Below, piece after piece: positions 33,540 to 45,889 of a stretch of DNA of 64,000 bases. The notes under the pieces are model-generated. The model saw only the letters and a list, made by a program, of their open reading frames with translations, had not been told where the DNA came from and did no database searches. How positions within the stretch are numbered: the stretch's first letter is position 1; each line of letters opens with the position of its first letter. The DNA comes from Morella rubra. Taxonomy: Eukaryota; Streptophyta; Magnoliopsida; Fagales; Myricaceae. A program made the position numbers and the translations under genes. The stretch is from assembly GCA_003952965.2 (NCBI GenBank), contig CM025852.1:8737970-8801969 (forward strand), given 5' to 3'.

Positions 33540-33941
33540 CTGATGCGCACAAGAGAAATAGGGTAAAAATCAATTCTATACTGGGTTATCTGCAAGTTTG
33601 CAATAGATCATGGATGATTACTCCAATGGTCTGACAAACTATTAATTGCTAACAAAAAAAAAATCAAAAATGAAAAAAAGGAATACTATATCATGGCAAT
33701 TTGAAAAGATCAAAACTTGCTTGATTCAAAAATTGTAAAACTTGCTTGCTTTTAATGGAACTAAACCAGGAATGAGGTTGGAGGCCTACAATTCAAATCA
33801 AATTTCAACTAGAACAACAAGACCCACAAATTAGAGTTAACACCCTCATCGTCAGCATTGAAAAATGAACCGAAAGAAATAAAATCGCAAGTTACTCACA
33901 GAGTCACAACTACGAATCTGAATCGAAATCAACAACGGCGG

Positions 33942-34094
33942 AGTGGGGACAGAGACCTCCTGCGAAGAGTATATTGGGAGAAGAGGTGGATGGAAATCTG
34001 TCGAGTGGAGGACAAAGACCTCCTGGGAAGAGTAAATGGGGGAAAGGAGGTGGACGACAATCTGTTGAATGGGGACAGAGACCTCTTGCGAGTT
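33942..34094. repeat. 63-bp tandem repeat, 2.4 copies
   Basis: ACAGAGACCTCCTGCGAAGAG at 33949, ACAAAGACCTCCTGGGAAGAG at 34012 and ACAGAGACCTCTTGCGAG at 34075 give a 63-bp period. Because 63 is 21 codons, any frame through it repeats a 21-residue unit; that is a side effect. Confidence 0.88.
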
Positions 34095-34643
34095 CCATAA
34101 TTCCTGTCGACACGAGCAAGAAGATTGTGGTTCTCTGATGACCTACGCCAATGTGTATCAACTCACTGCGTGGCTAAAAAGAAAAAGGTCTCAAAATCAC
34201 ACTGAAAATGCAATGAACTCGAAAGAAAGAGGAAAGAGAGAAAGAAAGAAAAAGGGGAGAAGAGAAGAGAGAAGTGAGGCGGCTGGCTCGACAGAGGGAG
34301 AGGAAGGGGTGAGAGTCGAGAGAGGGCTGGACCTAGGCAGGGGTAGAAGGGTAAGCGCAGGCAGGTAACGCAAGAAGGGACCCTGGTCAGCGCTGGCGCT
34401 ATTTGATTTTTTACTTTTTTAGTTTAGGAAAGCGTAGTAGATTTGGTTGGCGCCTAATGTTTTAGTAGGTTCGGGCTATAGTATGATTTTTTACTTTTAG
34501 TAACGCTAGTTTTTAGTTTTAGGAACGGGTGCATAAAGCTGTACCTTTAGTGACCAACAGAGGGATTTGGTCACTGGCACCTGATGTTTTAGCGACCAAA
34601 TAGAAGACTTCGGTGGCTGTAGCATGATTTTCTTGTAGTGTTC

Positions 34644-36040
34644 TTTTCTAATTTTCTTTATACAAAACTTTTGCTTCAGATCAACTTATCTCCGCAACCC
34701 ATTTTAATCCCTACGTTGGTCACACATATGAACCCTCAGGATAAGACGTTCACCACATACATCTTTAGCTCAAAACTTGATTCATGAGATTACAACTCGA
34801 TAGGACTAACTTTTCACACGGAAATTTTCTGAAGGTGACAAAAAGATTTGACACAAAAAGCTACTAATTCTTCATTAAACGTTTGGGTGACAAAAAATAT
34901 TTGTCCCTCGATTTGTCGCTATATGCTGGTCATGAAAGAGTTTTGGTCACAAATTCTGGGATTTGTCTAGACAGTTTTCTGTTTGCGTGACGCATTTGAA
35001 TTTCGTCACACTAATCCATATGATTGAACCAATTAGATATCCAGACGATTTTCCATTTCTGTGAGAGATTTGAATTCCATGACAGGGGAGTTATTTTTGT
35101 CTGTTTGAATAATGCCCGTGAATGTTTTCTAGAAGGTGACGACTTTCTGCTTCATCATTAATTATCTATTCGCACGTACTAAAAAGAACGTGCGAACACA
35201 TAATAGTTTTCTGATCATGGTAAAAAGACTTGTTGCTGAAAATGACCTCCGCACAATTGCAAGTAGCGTTTTGACATTAATTCAATAATAGCGTGGGAAC
35301 GGTAATGATAGTGCGCATGCCGCGGATGTCTTGTCCTGCAAACGGAGGTAGAGGTTTTCGCACGGTATTTCTTTTATATTAATATTTTTGCAAATTTATT
35401 TAATTATGCATTTCAAAATAAATTACATATCTAATTACTTTGATACTCATAGCATTATATTAATTATAATGTACTAAATTATAAATTGTCTACAAATATT
35501 TAATTTCATAATAATAAATAAAATACATAATCGAAATGAAGTCTGAAATAAATATTCAAGCAAAATTTGTATCGGGACATTAAATGTGTTGTGAGTTGTC
35601 TTACATGTTCCATCATCAGCTCTTGCATATCTTTTTGCATTAATAACCTTGTTTTTTTCGCTGTGAAGATCCTGATCTCTAATTGATCTCTTTACCTAAT
35701 TTAATTTTACCACTTTATCTCTATTTACCTAAGGGTACATATCATTGAAAGAAATAATATTCTTCAAATTTGGGTTGGGAAGCCATGCGGCTTTGCACAT
35801 GTCAATTCTTCACTATTTTGTTGCGCCTAAGCCACTTCTCTACTATTTACAACAGAAGAACTGCGAGGTTTATAATCATTTATAAAAAAAATATCAATGA
35901 GTTCAATCATACTTATAGTACATCTACACAAAACATTATTTTCTGAAAATTGATGGTTGTGTAGTGAGAAGCGAATAAATCCATCTAATAAAATATATTG
36001 TTTCCAAAATCACAAAAAAAAAAAAAAAAGTTAGGAGAAA
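34644..36040. repeat. Intergenic DNA with a decayed CACTA remnant
   Basis: 34830-35000 has GGTGACAAAAAG, TTTGGGTGACAAAAA and TTTGGTCACAAATT units like the terminal regions of elements A and B. 35170-35370 has CGTGCGAAC, CGCACAATTGC and CGCACGG motifs. 35590-35690 in minus sense resembles the Met/Glu-rich coil at the end of the Transposase_24 gene (MQKDMQELMMEH). No intact ends are found. 35690-36040 shows nothing recognisable. Confidence 0.5.
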
Positions 36041-36417
36041 TAGAATTTTATTGATTCACGGGTAATATCTGTGACACATATATACATACCATGAAGCCAT
36101 GAAGAAATAAACATATTCTCTATTTGCAATAAATAAAGCGGACAAACAGAATTGTTGCCGTGCAATAAAAAATAAAAAGATCGATAAACTTGGGCGTAAA
36201 TTTTTTCTTTTTTTTTTTTTTTTTTCCCTCCGCAATCGAAACTTTATAGAGTAATGTCACAGGATCCTATAGGGCCAGATAGCATTTACATCAATAACAT
36301 TGCAAATACTATTCATTCAATTTGCATTATTTTCCAATAGATCATAGAGAGATCAGAATAGTACTATATATAGAACTCTTTACGAGTTATAAAGCTGAAA
36401 CTCATTGCTTCCGCATA

Positions 36418-36864
36418 TTATATGAGCGCAGTATCGAAGTGCTTTTGGAGATATTTTTCGAAACAACGTACGGCGCATCTGAACACAAGAGAACTTCGTT
36501 TTTGTAAGCAGTCAGTGAGGCATTTTTCAATGAACAAAGGCACAGGTTCCCCGTAATTAGCTCTCGCAAGGCCTGTGCATCGTTCAAACAGTGAGAAAAT
36601 ACAAACATGAAACGGATAGGTGCCAAGGGGTCCTAGTCTTTTTCTCCAAAATTCACAATGTTTCACCCCTGTTCTGAGACAAACAGCCAAAGTTTCCTCA
36701 GCTGTGTCGAGCTTAGATAAACGAGCATCTTTGACTGCCGGAGGTGAAGAAGGACGAAAGGATGTAGGTGCAATGGCATTAGCTTCAACCTCCGCGAGAA
36801 CAATGATAATCAGCAGTACCATCACGGCCACCATGAGTGCAGCTCTAATGTTTTTTTCAACCAT
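36418..36864 (-). CDS. Secreted cysteine-rich protein, 148 aa, unknown family
   Basis: An intact frame. Residues 1-28 form a strong signal peptide (ALMVAVMVLLIIIVLAEVEA). Then comes a Ser/Pro-rich linker and eight cysteines at 62, 70, 88, 96, 115, 119, 130 and 134, i.e. C-x7-C, C-x7-C, then C-x3-C-x10-C-x3-C. The last part (CLTDC to CAVRC) has the spacing of the alpha-hairpinin motif of small plant defence peptides, but the protein is longer than a single hairpinin; a thionin-like or other secreted peptide family is also possible. The second copy at 47642-48074 is broken, yet keeps the four C-terminal cysteines. A 786-bp LTR-like element sits 25 bp before the start codon in the same orientation, so expression may depend on it. 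No intron is needed to explain the frame. Whether it is expressed cannot be seen. Confidence 0.6.
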   Translation of the reverse strand: MVEKNIRAALMVAVMVLLIIIVLAEVEANAIAPTSFRPSSPPAVKDARLSKLDTAEETLAVCLRTGVKHCEFWRKRLGPLGTYPFHVCIFSLFERCTGLARANYGEPVPLFIEKCLTDCLQKRSSLVFRCAVRCFEKYLQKHFDTALI

Positions 36865-36889
36865 TGGTGATCTTTATCAAGCCAGTACT

Positions 36890-37675
36890 AACACAGGTGT
36901 GGTTAGCACAGAAGGTCGAGATTAAAATTAAAGTATGGAATGATTTACTAATTTCTGTTCGAATTATGCTTGTTAGAAATATCTACGAGTCTAGTTTCCA
37001 ATGCATCAAACGGCATACAATTTGGAGTTTTCTAGATGAAGTTATGTTAAATTACTCCAAGGAGGTCAGGCTGGCAGCTAATTCCGAGGTCTAGGAATTT
37101 TGGACGAGTTTGCTATTTTTAGCTTGTTCTTTTGGATTTTCAAATGTATTTTTATTTTCCTAAGAGTCTTTTATGTTCCGTAAGAAGATGTATTTCGCAT
37201 TTACTCATGCTTGGAGGGTTGTTCAAGTTTTACTACTTAAATCCCTATCTAGTAGTGGAAAAGGAGAACAGAGATTTTGAGTGTTTATACAACTTGAGCC
37301 TTAGGCTACTTTGAAGAAGGACTTATCCTTCGGTGGTAGGTGGGAGTTTCTTGCTCTGTATCCCATGTTATATTACATTGGGTGGTGATTTCTGTATCCC
37401 TTTGTGTTCTATTTGGGTGGTGAGCTTATCTATCCTAGTGTGTGAGTTAGTGTGTTTCTGAGTGTTTTCCCGACCTTTCTATAAACATCCCGAGATATCT
37501 ATACCCTTTCCCGACGTCCTACAAACATTCCGAGATACTCCCATAATATTCCGACATCCCAAGTGTTTCCCACGTTCCTACAAACATCCGAGGTCCCCAT
37601 TATTATCTCCAAGGTCTTTCTTGTTCTGAGGTGTTTCGAGGTTCCCGCGCTTTCCCCGGTTAATCCCAGTATCAG
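36890..37675 (-). mobile_element. 786-bp LTR-like insertion, TSD GTACT
   Basis: Present in duplication copy 1 only. GTACT flanks it (36885-36889 and 37676-37680), and copy 2 has the empty site with a single GTACT at 48092-48096. In minus sense it starts CTGATACTGGGATTAACC and ends ACCACACCTGTGTT. It matches, inverted, the segment at 40999-41478 plus 46668-46989 and its partner 51434-52213. It carries a TATA-like TATAAAC at 37283-37289 (minus), in the same position as TATAAATA at 41382 of the related copy. It is not exactly TG...CA bounded, so 'solo LTR' is an inference. Confidence 0.7.
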
Positions 37676-40600
37676 GTACTTTAGAAACGTTAATCCCTCT
37701 TGTGAAAATGAATGTCAGAATGTAATGAAAGTCTAAAGCCTTCTGTGATTCTTATAAGCAATTTAACGATAAGGAATACTTGATAATGTCTTTTGGCTGG
37801 TGTCATGAGACGTTTTAGAAAAATTACTTTCATAAATATACAACAAGTTAATGGAGTTTTTGGCACCACGAAAAGGCATATATAGTACATTGAAAACAGA
37901 ATAACCCAACTTGATTGCGTAATATATTCAAGTGTGAATATGAAGAAGATTTCCTAATTTTAACTTTATCATGAGTTATTTAAACTTATTTTATAATTAA
38001 TTATTCTTTAAGCTTGGTTCTTTAATAAAGAGTACAGAAAGCAAGTATAGTTTGCACAATCCTAGTTTCTTGTTGGACCGTTGAGTCACCATATGTGTAG
38101 AAAGGTTTTTAGGAAAAGAAAAAAAAAAAAGAATTTTCAGCAATAGAAAGCTAACATTGTACAATTGTAGGGGCATGATAAAGTTATTGATTCGATCCAA
38201 AAGCGAGACAACATGCTATGTGCTATAACCAGCTTATTTTAAAGAAAGCTTTATCTCAATGAAAATCTTGTTTAAAGAGGGTAACGTAATTGGTAGACCA
38301 GTGGTAAGTAACTGCAAATTGAGGGAATTTTTTGAAAGGTAGACCAGAGGGTAACTCAATCGCCAGGATTTCATTAGCCTCTAGAAAAGTTTGTCACCTT
38401 TTAAGTACGTAATAAGTATTTGTTAAAACAAGAGAAAACTTATTTTGCCTGCCAAACGATATTAGGGTTACTAATTATAAGTACTTAAGTTATGTTCTCC
38501 TATAAATTAAATTTCATTAATAGAGTTGTATACATTTTTCTGAATTTAAATTAATTAGTGATTGCTTAACCAGATTAGGATTTTATTATTCCTTTTACTT
38601 GTATAACCTATATTTGTGAATTTATAAAAACTGAACTAACCAAACCAACAATAATATTTTATCACAAAATAGATTAGTATTGCATTGTATATATTTATCT
38701 AATAATTTGCTTAACCAGGTTAAAAAGATTTCTTTTGTTCATATACACGTTGAGATACACAAAATTCATATTGAAAATTATATCACAAGTAATTAAGTTA
38801 CATGCTAATATCATCAAGAAGATGATTTCCGTTCGCTTAGTCACATGGCCCCAAGTGACCCGGGAATCTGTTGCCTTTACAAAAGTTTTGCCCAACATAA
38901 CGTACACTAATCTTTTTCAATATGAGTGGTGTAGACAGTTTCATGTGGATTTTAAATTAACAAGTACTAGTCTCATTTAGCAGTTTGAGTGACTTGGGAT
39001 ACATGACTATTTGCGATTGGTGGTGATGTGTCCCTGTTAACCACGTAGGATTTATTCCGTTAATAGGACAACCAAGTCGAAGGAATGCCCATTCTAGTGT
39101 ACGAAGGATTTACTAGGGACTAGTTTAGGACAAAATAAACCTTAGGGACTAGTTTAGAATCCAATCATATTAGATTAAGTGCGTTCTATTAAAAACTTGT
39201 AGGAGTCTTAGGATTTTTTTATAGAATTATGAATATTTATGTAGTTTGGAGTTTTATAGGTTTTGGTGTAAAAGTTGGTGAAATTTTTTAAAGATATTTG
39301 ATTTTTATTAGAATTTGTAAAAAAATGTAGACAGAGATGATTTGTTGTAGTTTTTTAATAACAAAGTATTGGAGTTTGATGAAAAGGTATGGATAGAAAA
39401 GATTTGTTGGAATTTTTTTTAAAAAGGTTATTGGAGTTCGTGTTAAATTTTTTTAGAGTTTCTATAAAAAAGTGTTAAGCCTAAGACTAACAATGAAAAT
39501 GAAGTTATACGAGCTTGAGTTGTCAACAAATTGCTTGGTTTATTTGGCACATTATATGAGGCAATTTTCACTTTGTAGTTTAAATCACTAAGTTCATCAC
39601 GTTGAGTCTTCCAATTATAATATATTCAGGTTAATATGTACCCTATGTTAGGAATCGACTGTTAGATTGTGCACGTGTTCTTCCATTTCAGCCACTAAAT
39701 CTCAATTAAAGTAACACTTTGGAATACTTTTGTACGAGGAAAAATATCATTTTGCATCTCCAAACTATAAGGTCAATGTCAGTTAGGGGTGTAAAATACC
39801 AAGTTCATTACGTGTGGCATTCAAACTATTGAGATGGATAAATGTGCGCCCTAAGATTAAATCCTACAATAGAAAAATGCAACATATGGGCCCCATGACA
39901 TGATTTGCACATCAGATTCTTTCAAAAGGCTGACATTGATGGATTTTAGTAGTTCAATGGCTCAATATAATAAACTTGATTGTTTGGACTACCTAAATGA
40001 CATTGGTCGCATAATTCGGAAACGCAAAATAATTTTTTCCCTTTGTATTTTGAAAGGTTAATGTAGTAAACTTTAGAGTTTAAACCGTAAAGAGACATTA
40101 GTTTCTTAATTTGTATGGTGAAAAGTGATGATTTCCCTACGTATAGAAGCTCATCTTATAAGCTTCAGAAGGTCAACTAGGGTTCCTACAAACACGTGAA
40201 GATCAGCTCATTAAATTTCCCAGATTCTTGATATTGATGACGAAAGCAAGGTTGAAAGGTTAATTTTATTCGATTCCTTAGTACAATTAATACATCTTCA
40301 GAATGGCCTGTTCGAGTTAGTACAATTAATACATCTTCAGATTGGCCTGTTCGAGTTTTGAGATGACAATTGTCGATTTATTTTATTATTTTATATTAGG
40401 AGTAAGCCATGGCTTGGTAACTTCTATGAAATGTCTTCCTTTGAAGTTGGCATAAAATTTCCAGTAAAAAATTGAAATTTTATGTGTGGGTCATAAACAA
40501 ACCCTATTTTTAAAGTACTTGTGACGAAGATTCTTAATTTAAAGTTCTTAATACATATTAAAATGAAACAACATGGGCTTTCTCAAACTACTTTGGGTAC

Positions 40601-40998
40601 AGCGATTTGGAATATGTTTTGACTAATAGTTTCGCCTCCCATCTATACAATAATATAGGCCCCAAAAAATTGTCGGTAACCTAGTTTTTGGTTTACGTGA
40701 TAACAAGGAAACTTGAGTACTTTTATCCTCAGGCTATGAGGCCAATATCAAAAGGGCTCAAATTACTAATTTTGTCACATTGCCTCATCTTACTATCAAA
40801 ATTTATCAATTTATGCCCTTTAACTTGATCATAAGGTTATGAGTGAACAAAAAATAAATAAAAAAATAAATATATATATATATATATATATGTGGCACAA
40901 TCTTGATGGCTTGATCCCATTAAATGGTGAATATTAACAAATTTTGATAGTTTGAGAGTGCAATGTGTCGAAATTGATAATTTAAGCACTTTGATACT

Positions 40999-41478
40999 AG
41001 GGTTAGCCGGGGAAAGAGCAGAATGGTCAGGAGAAATAAGAACCTTGGGGATAAGATGACAACCCAAGAATAATAGAAAGTTCGGGACAAGAGTGAGATC
41101 GGTCAGGAAAGTGTTTGGATCACTCGGGATGTTTGTGGAAAGTTCAGAAATCACACTCTAGCTCACACACTTGGATAGATAAGCTCACCACTTAAGTAGA
41201 AATACAAAGGGATATAGAAATCACCACCCAATGTAACCAACACGGGATACAGAGCAAAAACTTGCCACCTATTAGAATCCACCGAATGATAAAAGTTGAA
41301 CTTGCCACCTATCGAAATCAATCAAAGGATAAAATTTTGGAGAAGAAATCTTTCTTCAAGAAGCCTAGGGCTCAAGTTGTATAAATAGTCAAAATTTGTA
41401 TTTTTCCATTACTAGAGAAGAGTATAAATAATGGAGTTTGGAACAACCTCTAAGCATGAGTAAATGAATTACAACTAA
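40999..41478 (+). repeat. LTR-like segment, left part (interrupted by CACTA B)
   Basis: Begins GATACTAGGGTTAGCCGGGG and continues after the CACTA at 46668-46989, ending CTGACCACAC. It contains TTGTATAAATAGTC (TATA-like, 41380-41393). The homologous stretch in copy 2 is 51434-52213. It is the same family as the inverted 786-bp insertion at 36890. Older than the duplication, as both copies have it. Confidence 0.7.
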
Positions 41479-43261
41479 CACTACAAGAAAATTGGCCTTA
41501 GCTGTGAAACTTCTGGGTGTTAGAATAAATTTTGCCACCAAATTGTGACCTTCCATGTCAAAATAAAAATTTGTTACCTAAGGTCGGCCAGGAATTACAA
41601 AACCATCCGGGCATCCATAAACCACGTCCATACGGTATTCAAGGTTGACAAAAGCCAAAACGTCACATATAGTGACTTAAAACATTCGTCAGCATCTATG
41701 AAAGCATCGGAACATTATGAGAAACTGTGCGCACATGGTTTGGGTGACAAAACACCGTTGTCACCCATTAGTCACGCAATTCAGATCGTCACAAAAGTTG
41801 CATAAACGTTCAAACGGTCTGACATATCGTCCGAATACTAGAACAATACGTGCATGATTGACATGTGTCTTTGGCAGACGACTGTGGAGTACAGCTATTA
41901 GTGTCCACACGGTTAAATATCGTCTGGATGCATATGGCTATAATTTCGGCTAATACTGGTACTCCACGTTGCACGTGCCAGTTGTCTGCCCGTCTGCATG
42001 GAACCTTCACGTCCAAACGATATCATTTCGAGAAGATTTTACGTAACAGTTCACGATTTCGAATTGAATAGTTAAGAATCTGATTAGTCTACGTGAAAAA
42101 CAGAAACATCCGCATGGAATGAACATCTCGTCCGAATGGTGTGGATGGATTTTAAAACAAACAGAAGCCATTTGAACGACATTTTCACATTACACCTTTT
42201 CTCTCCTTTCTCATAGAGGTGCATTCACGTTTAAGTCTAAAATCTAGCTCTTCAATCCTATTTCGTGGATTTCTTTCTATCCAAGTACATTTCTCATGTT
42301 TGTATTGTGTTTTTTTGAATAAAAATCATGCTTTTAACGTTCTTTTTGTAGAAAATTTCATATTAGATTTTCGCCATCACAGTTGTTTGATGGCCGATCT
42401 TTGTATTCATATGGATTGCATAATGTTGTAGGATTGTTTATGCTATAATTTTGTAATGTTTGGTGCTGGTTTGGGGTAGTTTTAGAGGTGGGGAAAGGCT
42501 AGCCATGGCTGAGTCAACTCGATCTTCTTCGCCACGACACATCCAAACGGTTATAATCCGTCTAGACATATATTTTCCTATTTTCTACGATTACTTTTCC
42601 AAACGTTGCTATTTTACAATGCTGTGCAGACGGTATTGTAAGTGTGTGGACGATAGGCCTTTAGACGCTGTCATTTTGTCTACGATATATACACATCTCA
42701 AAATAAGAGTTTTTAAGAGTAATTTGTTATGGACGGTTTTCATAGCATGCGCACGTCCATTCATTACACTAGGTTGTTTTGTTTGACGTTCGGATGGTTT
42801 GTTTCTAGATGCGGCTGGATGTCCGTTATGTGCCGTATATTTACTCAGTATATATACACATTTTAAAAATAAGAGTTTTTAAGAAGTTATTTGTCTTTGA
42901 CGGTTGTATTAGCATGCGCACGCATGTTTCTTAAAACTTTGATGTTTTATTACCCACTTGGACGAGTTATTTGTGCGTGCGGACGTGTGTGTTTTATACA
43001 CTGTCATTTTTGCTAGTATATATACACATGTTAAAATTTATTTTTTATGAGTATTTTGTTGCAAACGGTTTTCTAACCGTATGCACGTCTAGTCCCTAAA
43101 TCTAGGTCATTTCATTAGACATTTGGACTCCCTATATGGGTGTCCGGATGCTTGTTTAGATAGACGGCATCATTTTGGGGCTATGCGGACGCTGTGTACG
43201 ACTGTACGGACGGTTTTAATTGACAGTTTTATCGTTTTTGCCTTATTTTGCAGATTAAAAA

Positions 43262-44400
43262 ATGACTAAATGCCACCATTTGTCATCTTCCTCACCAGAG
43301 ACCTCTACGCAACAAGATCTTGAGAGTCCATAGGATTATATGACGCAAGAGGAGTGGCTGGATTAGTAGCGGGTTGAGATACTGAGTCGATCAGTTATTG
43401 TAGAGCATGAGGTCTCCCCTGTTGACTTCGAGGAGCTGAAGTATATGGGCTGGAGTATCGGCGACATTATGGATGACTAAGGTTGGATTGGGTATCTGAA
43501 GAGAGATGACATAACTTCTGTAGATTTGGTCCGGGAGTTTTATGCTGCATTGCTGGATGTTAAGGATATTGAAGTAATGCTATGGACCGTCACTGTATGC
43601 AGGTGACCTTTCAGTTTTCACCAGACATCCTAGCAGCATTTATGGGGCTACAGAGGCCGATTGGAGCATACCCTACAGTGGAGATGGCGAACAAGCCAGA
43701 TGCGGAAGACATCTTCCGTACTTTCACGAGCCAGAACGTGGTGCTAGTCGACCCTTCGTCAGGCAGAAGTTCATGCTCCCTTTTCTGGCGTATTCTGCAT
43801 CTCATCTTCGTCTATGACATTGAGCCGAGGGCTCACACGACAAAATGCCCTATTATGAGAGGTGAGCTGATGCTCTGCATGGCTAGAGGATGTGTTGTAG
43901 ATCTTCCCCTGTACATCTTCCTGAGTCTTCGGTCTGAGGCGAAGATCACTTCTTCTGCTGGTTGCCGTACAGTCTACTCTTGACACAGTTCCTCCATAGT
44001 GTGGGCTGCATGGATAGTCCGGACGAGGAAAGGAAGGCGCCTATCGGTCCCATCTGTCGGACCACTTTGAGCCGTTCCGAGGCACAGCTTAGGCGCAACA
44101 GCGGGCTCCTTCTCCTGACAACAGCAGGAAGTGGAGGAGCCCCCTCACTGTGCGCATGATCAGGAGCGACCTGCCTGGGCCGATGCTTGGATGGCGGACC
44201 TGAAGGGATGGTTGATGACTGCTATTTCGCCGACGCATCAGTTGTGCGTCAGACTTGGAGAGTAGCCATTCCTCAGTACCACTCCGGGCACCTTGCTTGT
44301 GATGTCAAGGAGGTTGGGCGCCATTGAAGATCAGCTCGGAAAGATGAGTGAGTCCACGGGGCAGGGATCCAGTCAGCCCGTCCATAGCATGATTATGACT
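43262..44400 (+). pseudogene. Transposase_32-like 'putative plant transposon protein' in CACTA B
   Basis: Starts ATG at 43262 (MTKCHHLSSSSPETSTQQ), directly after the 5' subterminal repeats. Next come SVIVEHEVSPVDFEEL, then DDITSVDLVREFYAALLDV, the family-like 'VREFYA' block, near 43506-43560. A shifted frame (43582-43983) has FSPDILAAFMGLQRPIGAYP and FWRILHLIFVYDIEP. The 3' part to 44400 has WMADLKGWLMTAIS-like and RLGAIEDQLGKMSES stretches matching the C-terminal coil of the copies in A and C. Stops at 43331, 43364 and 43480 and at least two frame changes disable it. Its function is unknown; it lies where A and C also carry this gene. Confidence 0.65.
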
Positions 44401-45889
44401 TTCTTTTATTTTTTCACTCATGTTATTATTTTTGGACATTTATTATCATATTTTTTTTTGTTTTGGATATTTATTTTGGGTTTGTATTTTGGATATTTAC
44501 GTTGATTTTTTTTATGATAGTTATTATTTATCTTTTTTTATTATTGTTAATATTTATGTTTGACGGTTTGTATATGTTAATACTTCAAATGTAATGTTCA
44601 TGATCTATTACTTAGATTGTTATTAACTGTAATACTTAGAATCTTATGTTAAAATTTAAGATGAAATACATAAGTAATTAATTTATATAAGTAATTTATT
44701 TTACTTATCTAGGTAGCATTCGAACGTAATTTAACCGTTCGGACGTTATTTTTTGAATAAACGGTGCCGTTTACTCAACAAAACTATTTCCGGCATTTTA
44801 AATGAGGCGTCCAGACGCCATCGAAATGTAGTATAATTAATAAATGTTGTAACAAACTTACTGAAAAGTGTATATATATATATATATATACACACATACA
44901 TAAGAATTGAATAATTAATAAATGTAGTATCAAAATTATTGAAGTATATATACATAATTATTATGATGAATCTAATAAAATCTTAAAATTAATACACATT
45001 TCTTCAAGATCATCCTCTCTCATTCTCTGCAAAATGGAACGGAAAGCTTGTAAGCTTAACGTTTTATGAAGTTTTGCTTTGTTTCAAAAGTTTTAATATT
45101 TTTTTTTGCTTGATAGTATATAATTAATAATATAGTATCAAAAATACATATTAATAAATGTAGTATAATTAATAAATGAAGTATCAAAAGTTTTAATACA
45201 TAAGTAATTTAGTTACTTATCAAGGTACCGTTCGGACGTTTGTTGTTGAATAAACGATGCCATTTATTTAACAAAAAGGTTTCTTGCGTTCTAAATGAGG
45301 CGTCCGGACGTTCATTGTCTAGTACGGCATCGTGGGGTTGGATGTAAAACAGTGTCGTTGGCATGTTCAAATAATTGATTGAATTTAATTCGAAACGTGT
45401 CCGGACGCCATTAAAATCTTGGCAGTAAATTTTGGATAATAGTCTGGACGGCCATGAAATTCTTGGCGGTAAATTTTCACACCAAATTTTCAAGCAAACC
45501 CGTCCGGACATAACTTATTACCGTCCGGACATAGTTTCCAAGAGTTAAAAGGCCGAAACCCAGAAACTATACGTTTATTTCGCAACTCTCCCAAAAAATG
45601 ATAAAAACTCTCTCCAATTCATCTTTGCTCGGATTTCTCTTGAAGAATCATTTGAATCATTGAGGAGGAGGGTCAGGCATAGATTTCTTAAACTTTGGGT
45701 GGATTGGGGCAAATATTTGGGATTTGGAAACTTTGAGAGGTACGGTGTTTTACCCTTTTTTTAGGTTTTGAGCAAAAATACGTTATTTTGCTTGATTGTT
45801 TAAAAAAGCAATCTCATTATCTTAGGGGTCAATTGTGATATGTTAATAGAAATTATCACAATTTGTAGAAACCTATAACTTCAGAATAC

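Larger units (their letters stand above)
30603..34640 (-). mobile_element. Non-autonomous, gene-capturing CACTA element (4038 bp, TSD TTC)
   Basis: Ends are CACTACAAGAAATC at 30603 and GATTTTCTTGTAGTG up to 34640. TTC flanks both sides (30600-30602 and 34641-34643), the 3-bp duplication expected for CACTA. The 5' end has GACGGCGGC-type repeats and a 35-bp tandem pair (ACCGACGAATGCCCATGGCG at 30863 and 30898). The other end has a 63-bp tandem repeat (33942-34090). It encodes no transposase. On the minus strand it carries pieces of at least two unrelated host genes with their introns: an RWP-RK exon (33481-33539) and two dihydroxy-acid dehydratase exons (32316-32537). Confidence 0.9.

Noticed and set aside
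35690..36040. Possible promoter for genes to the right
   Set aside because: The only nearby gene is on the minus strand and ends here; the AT-rich motifs are not specific.
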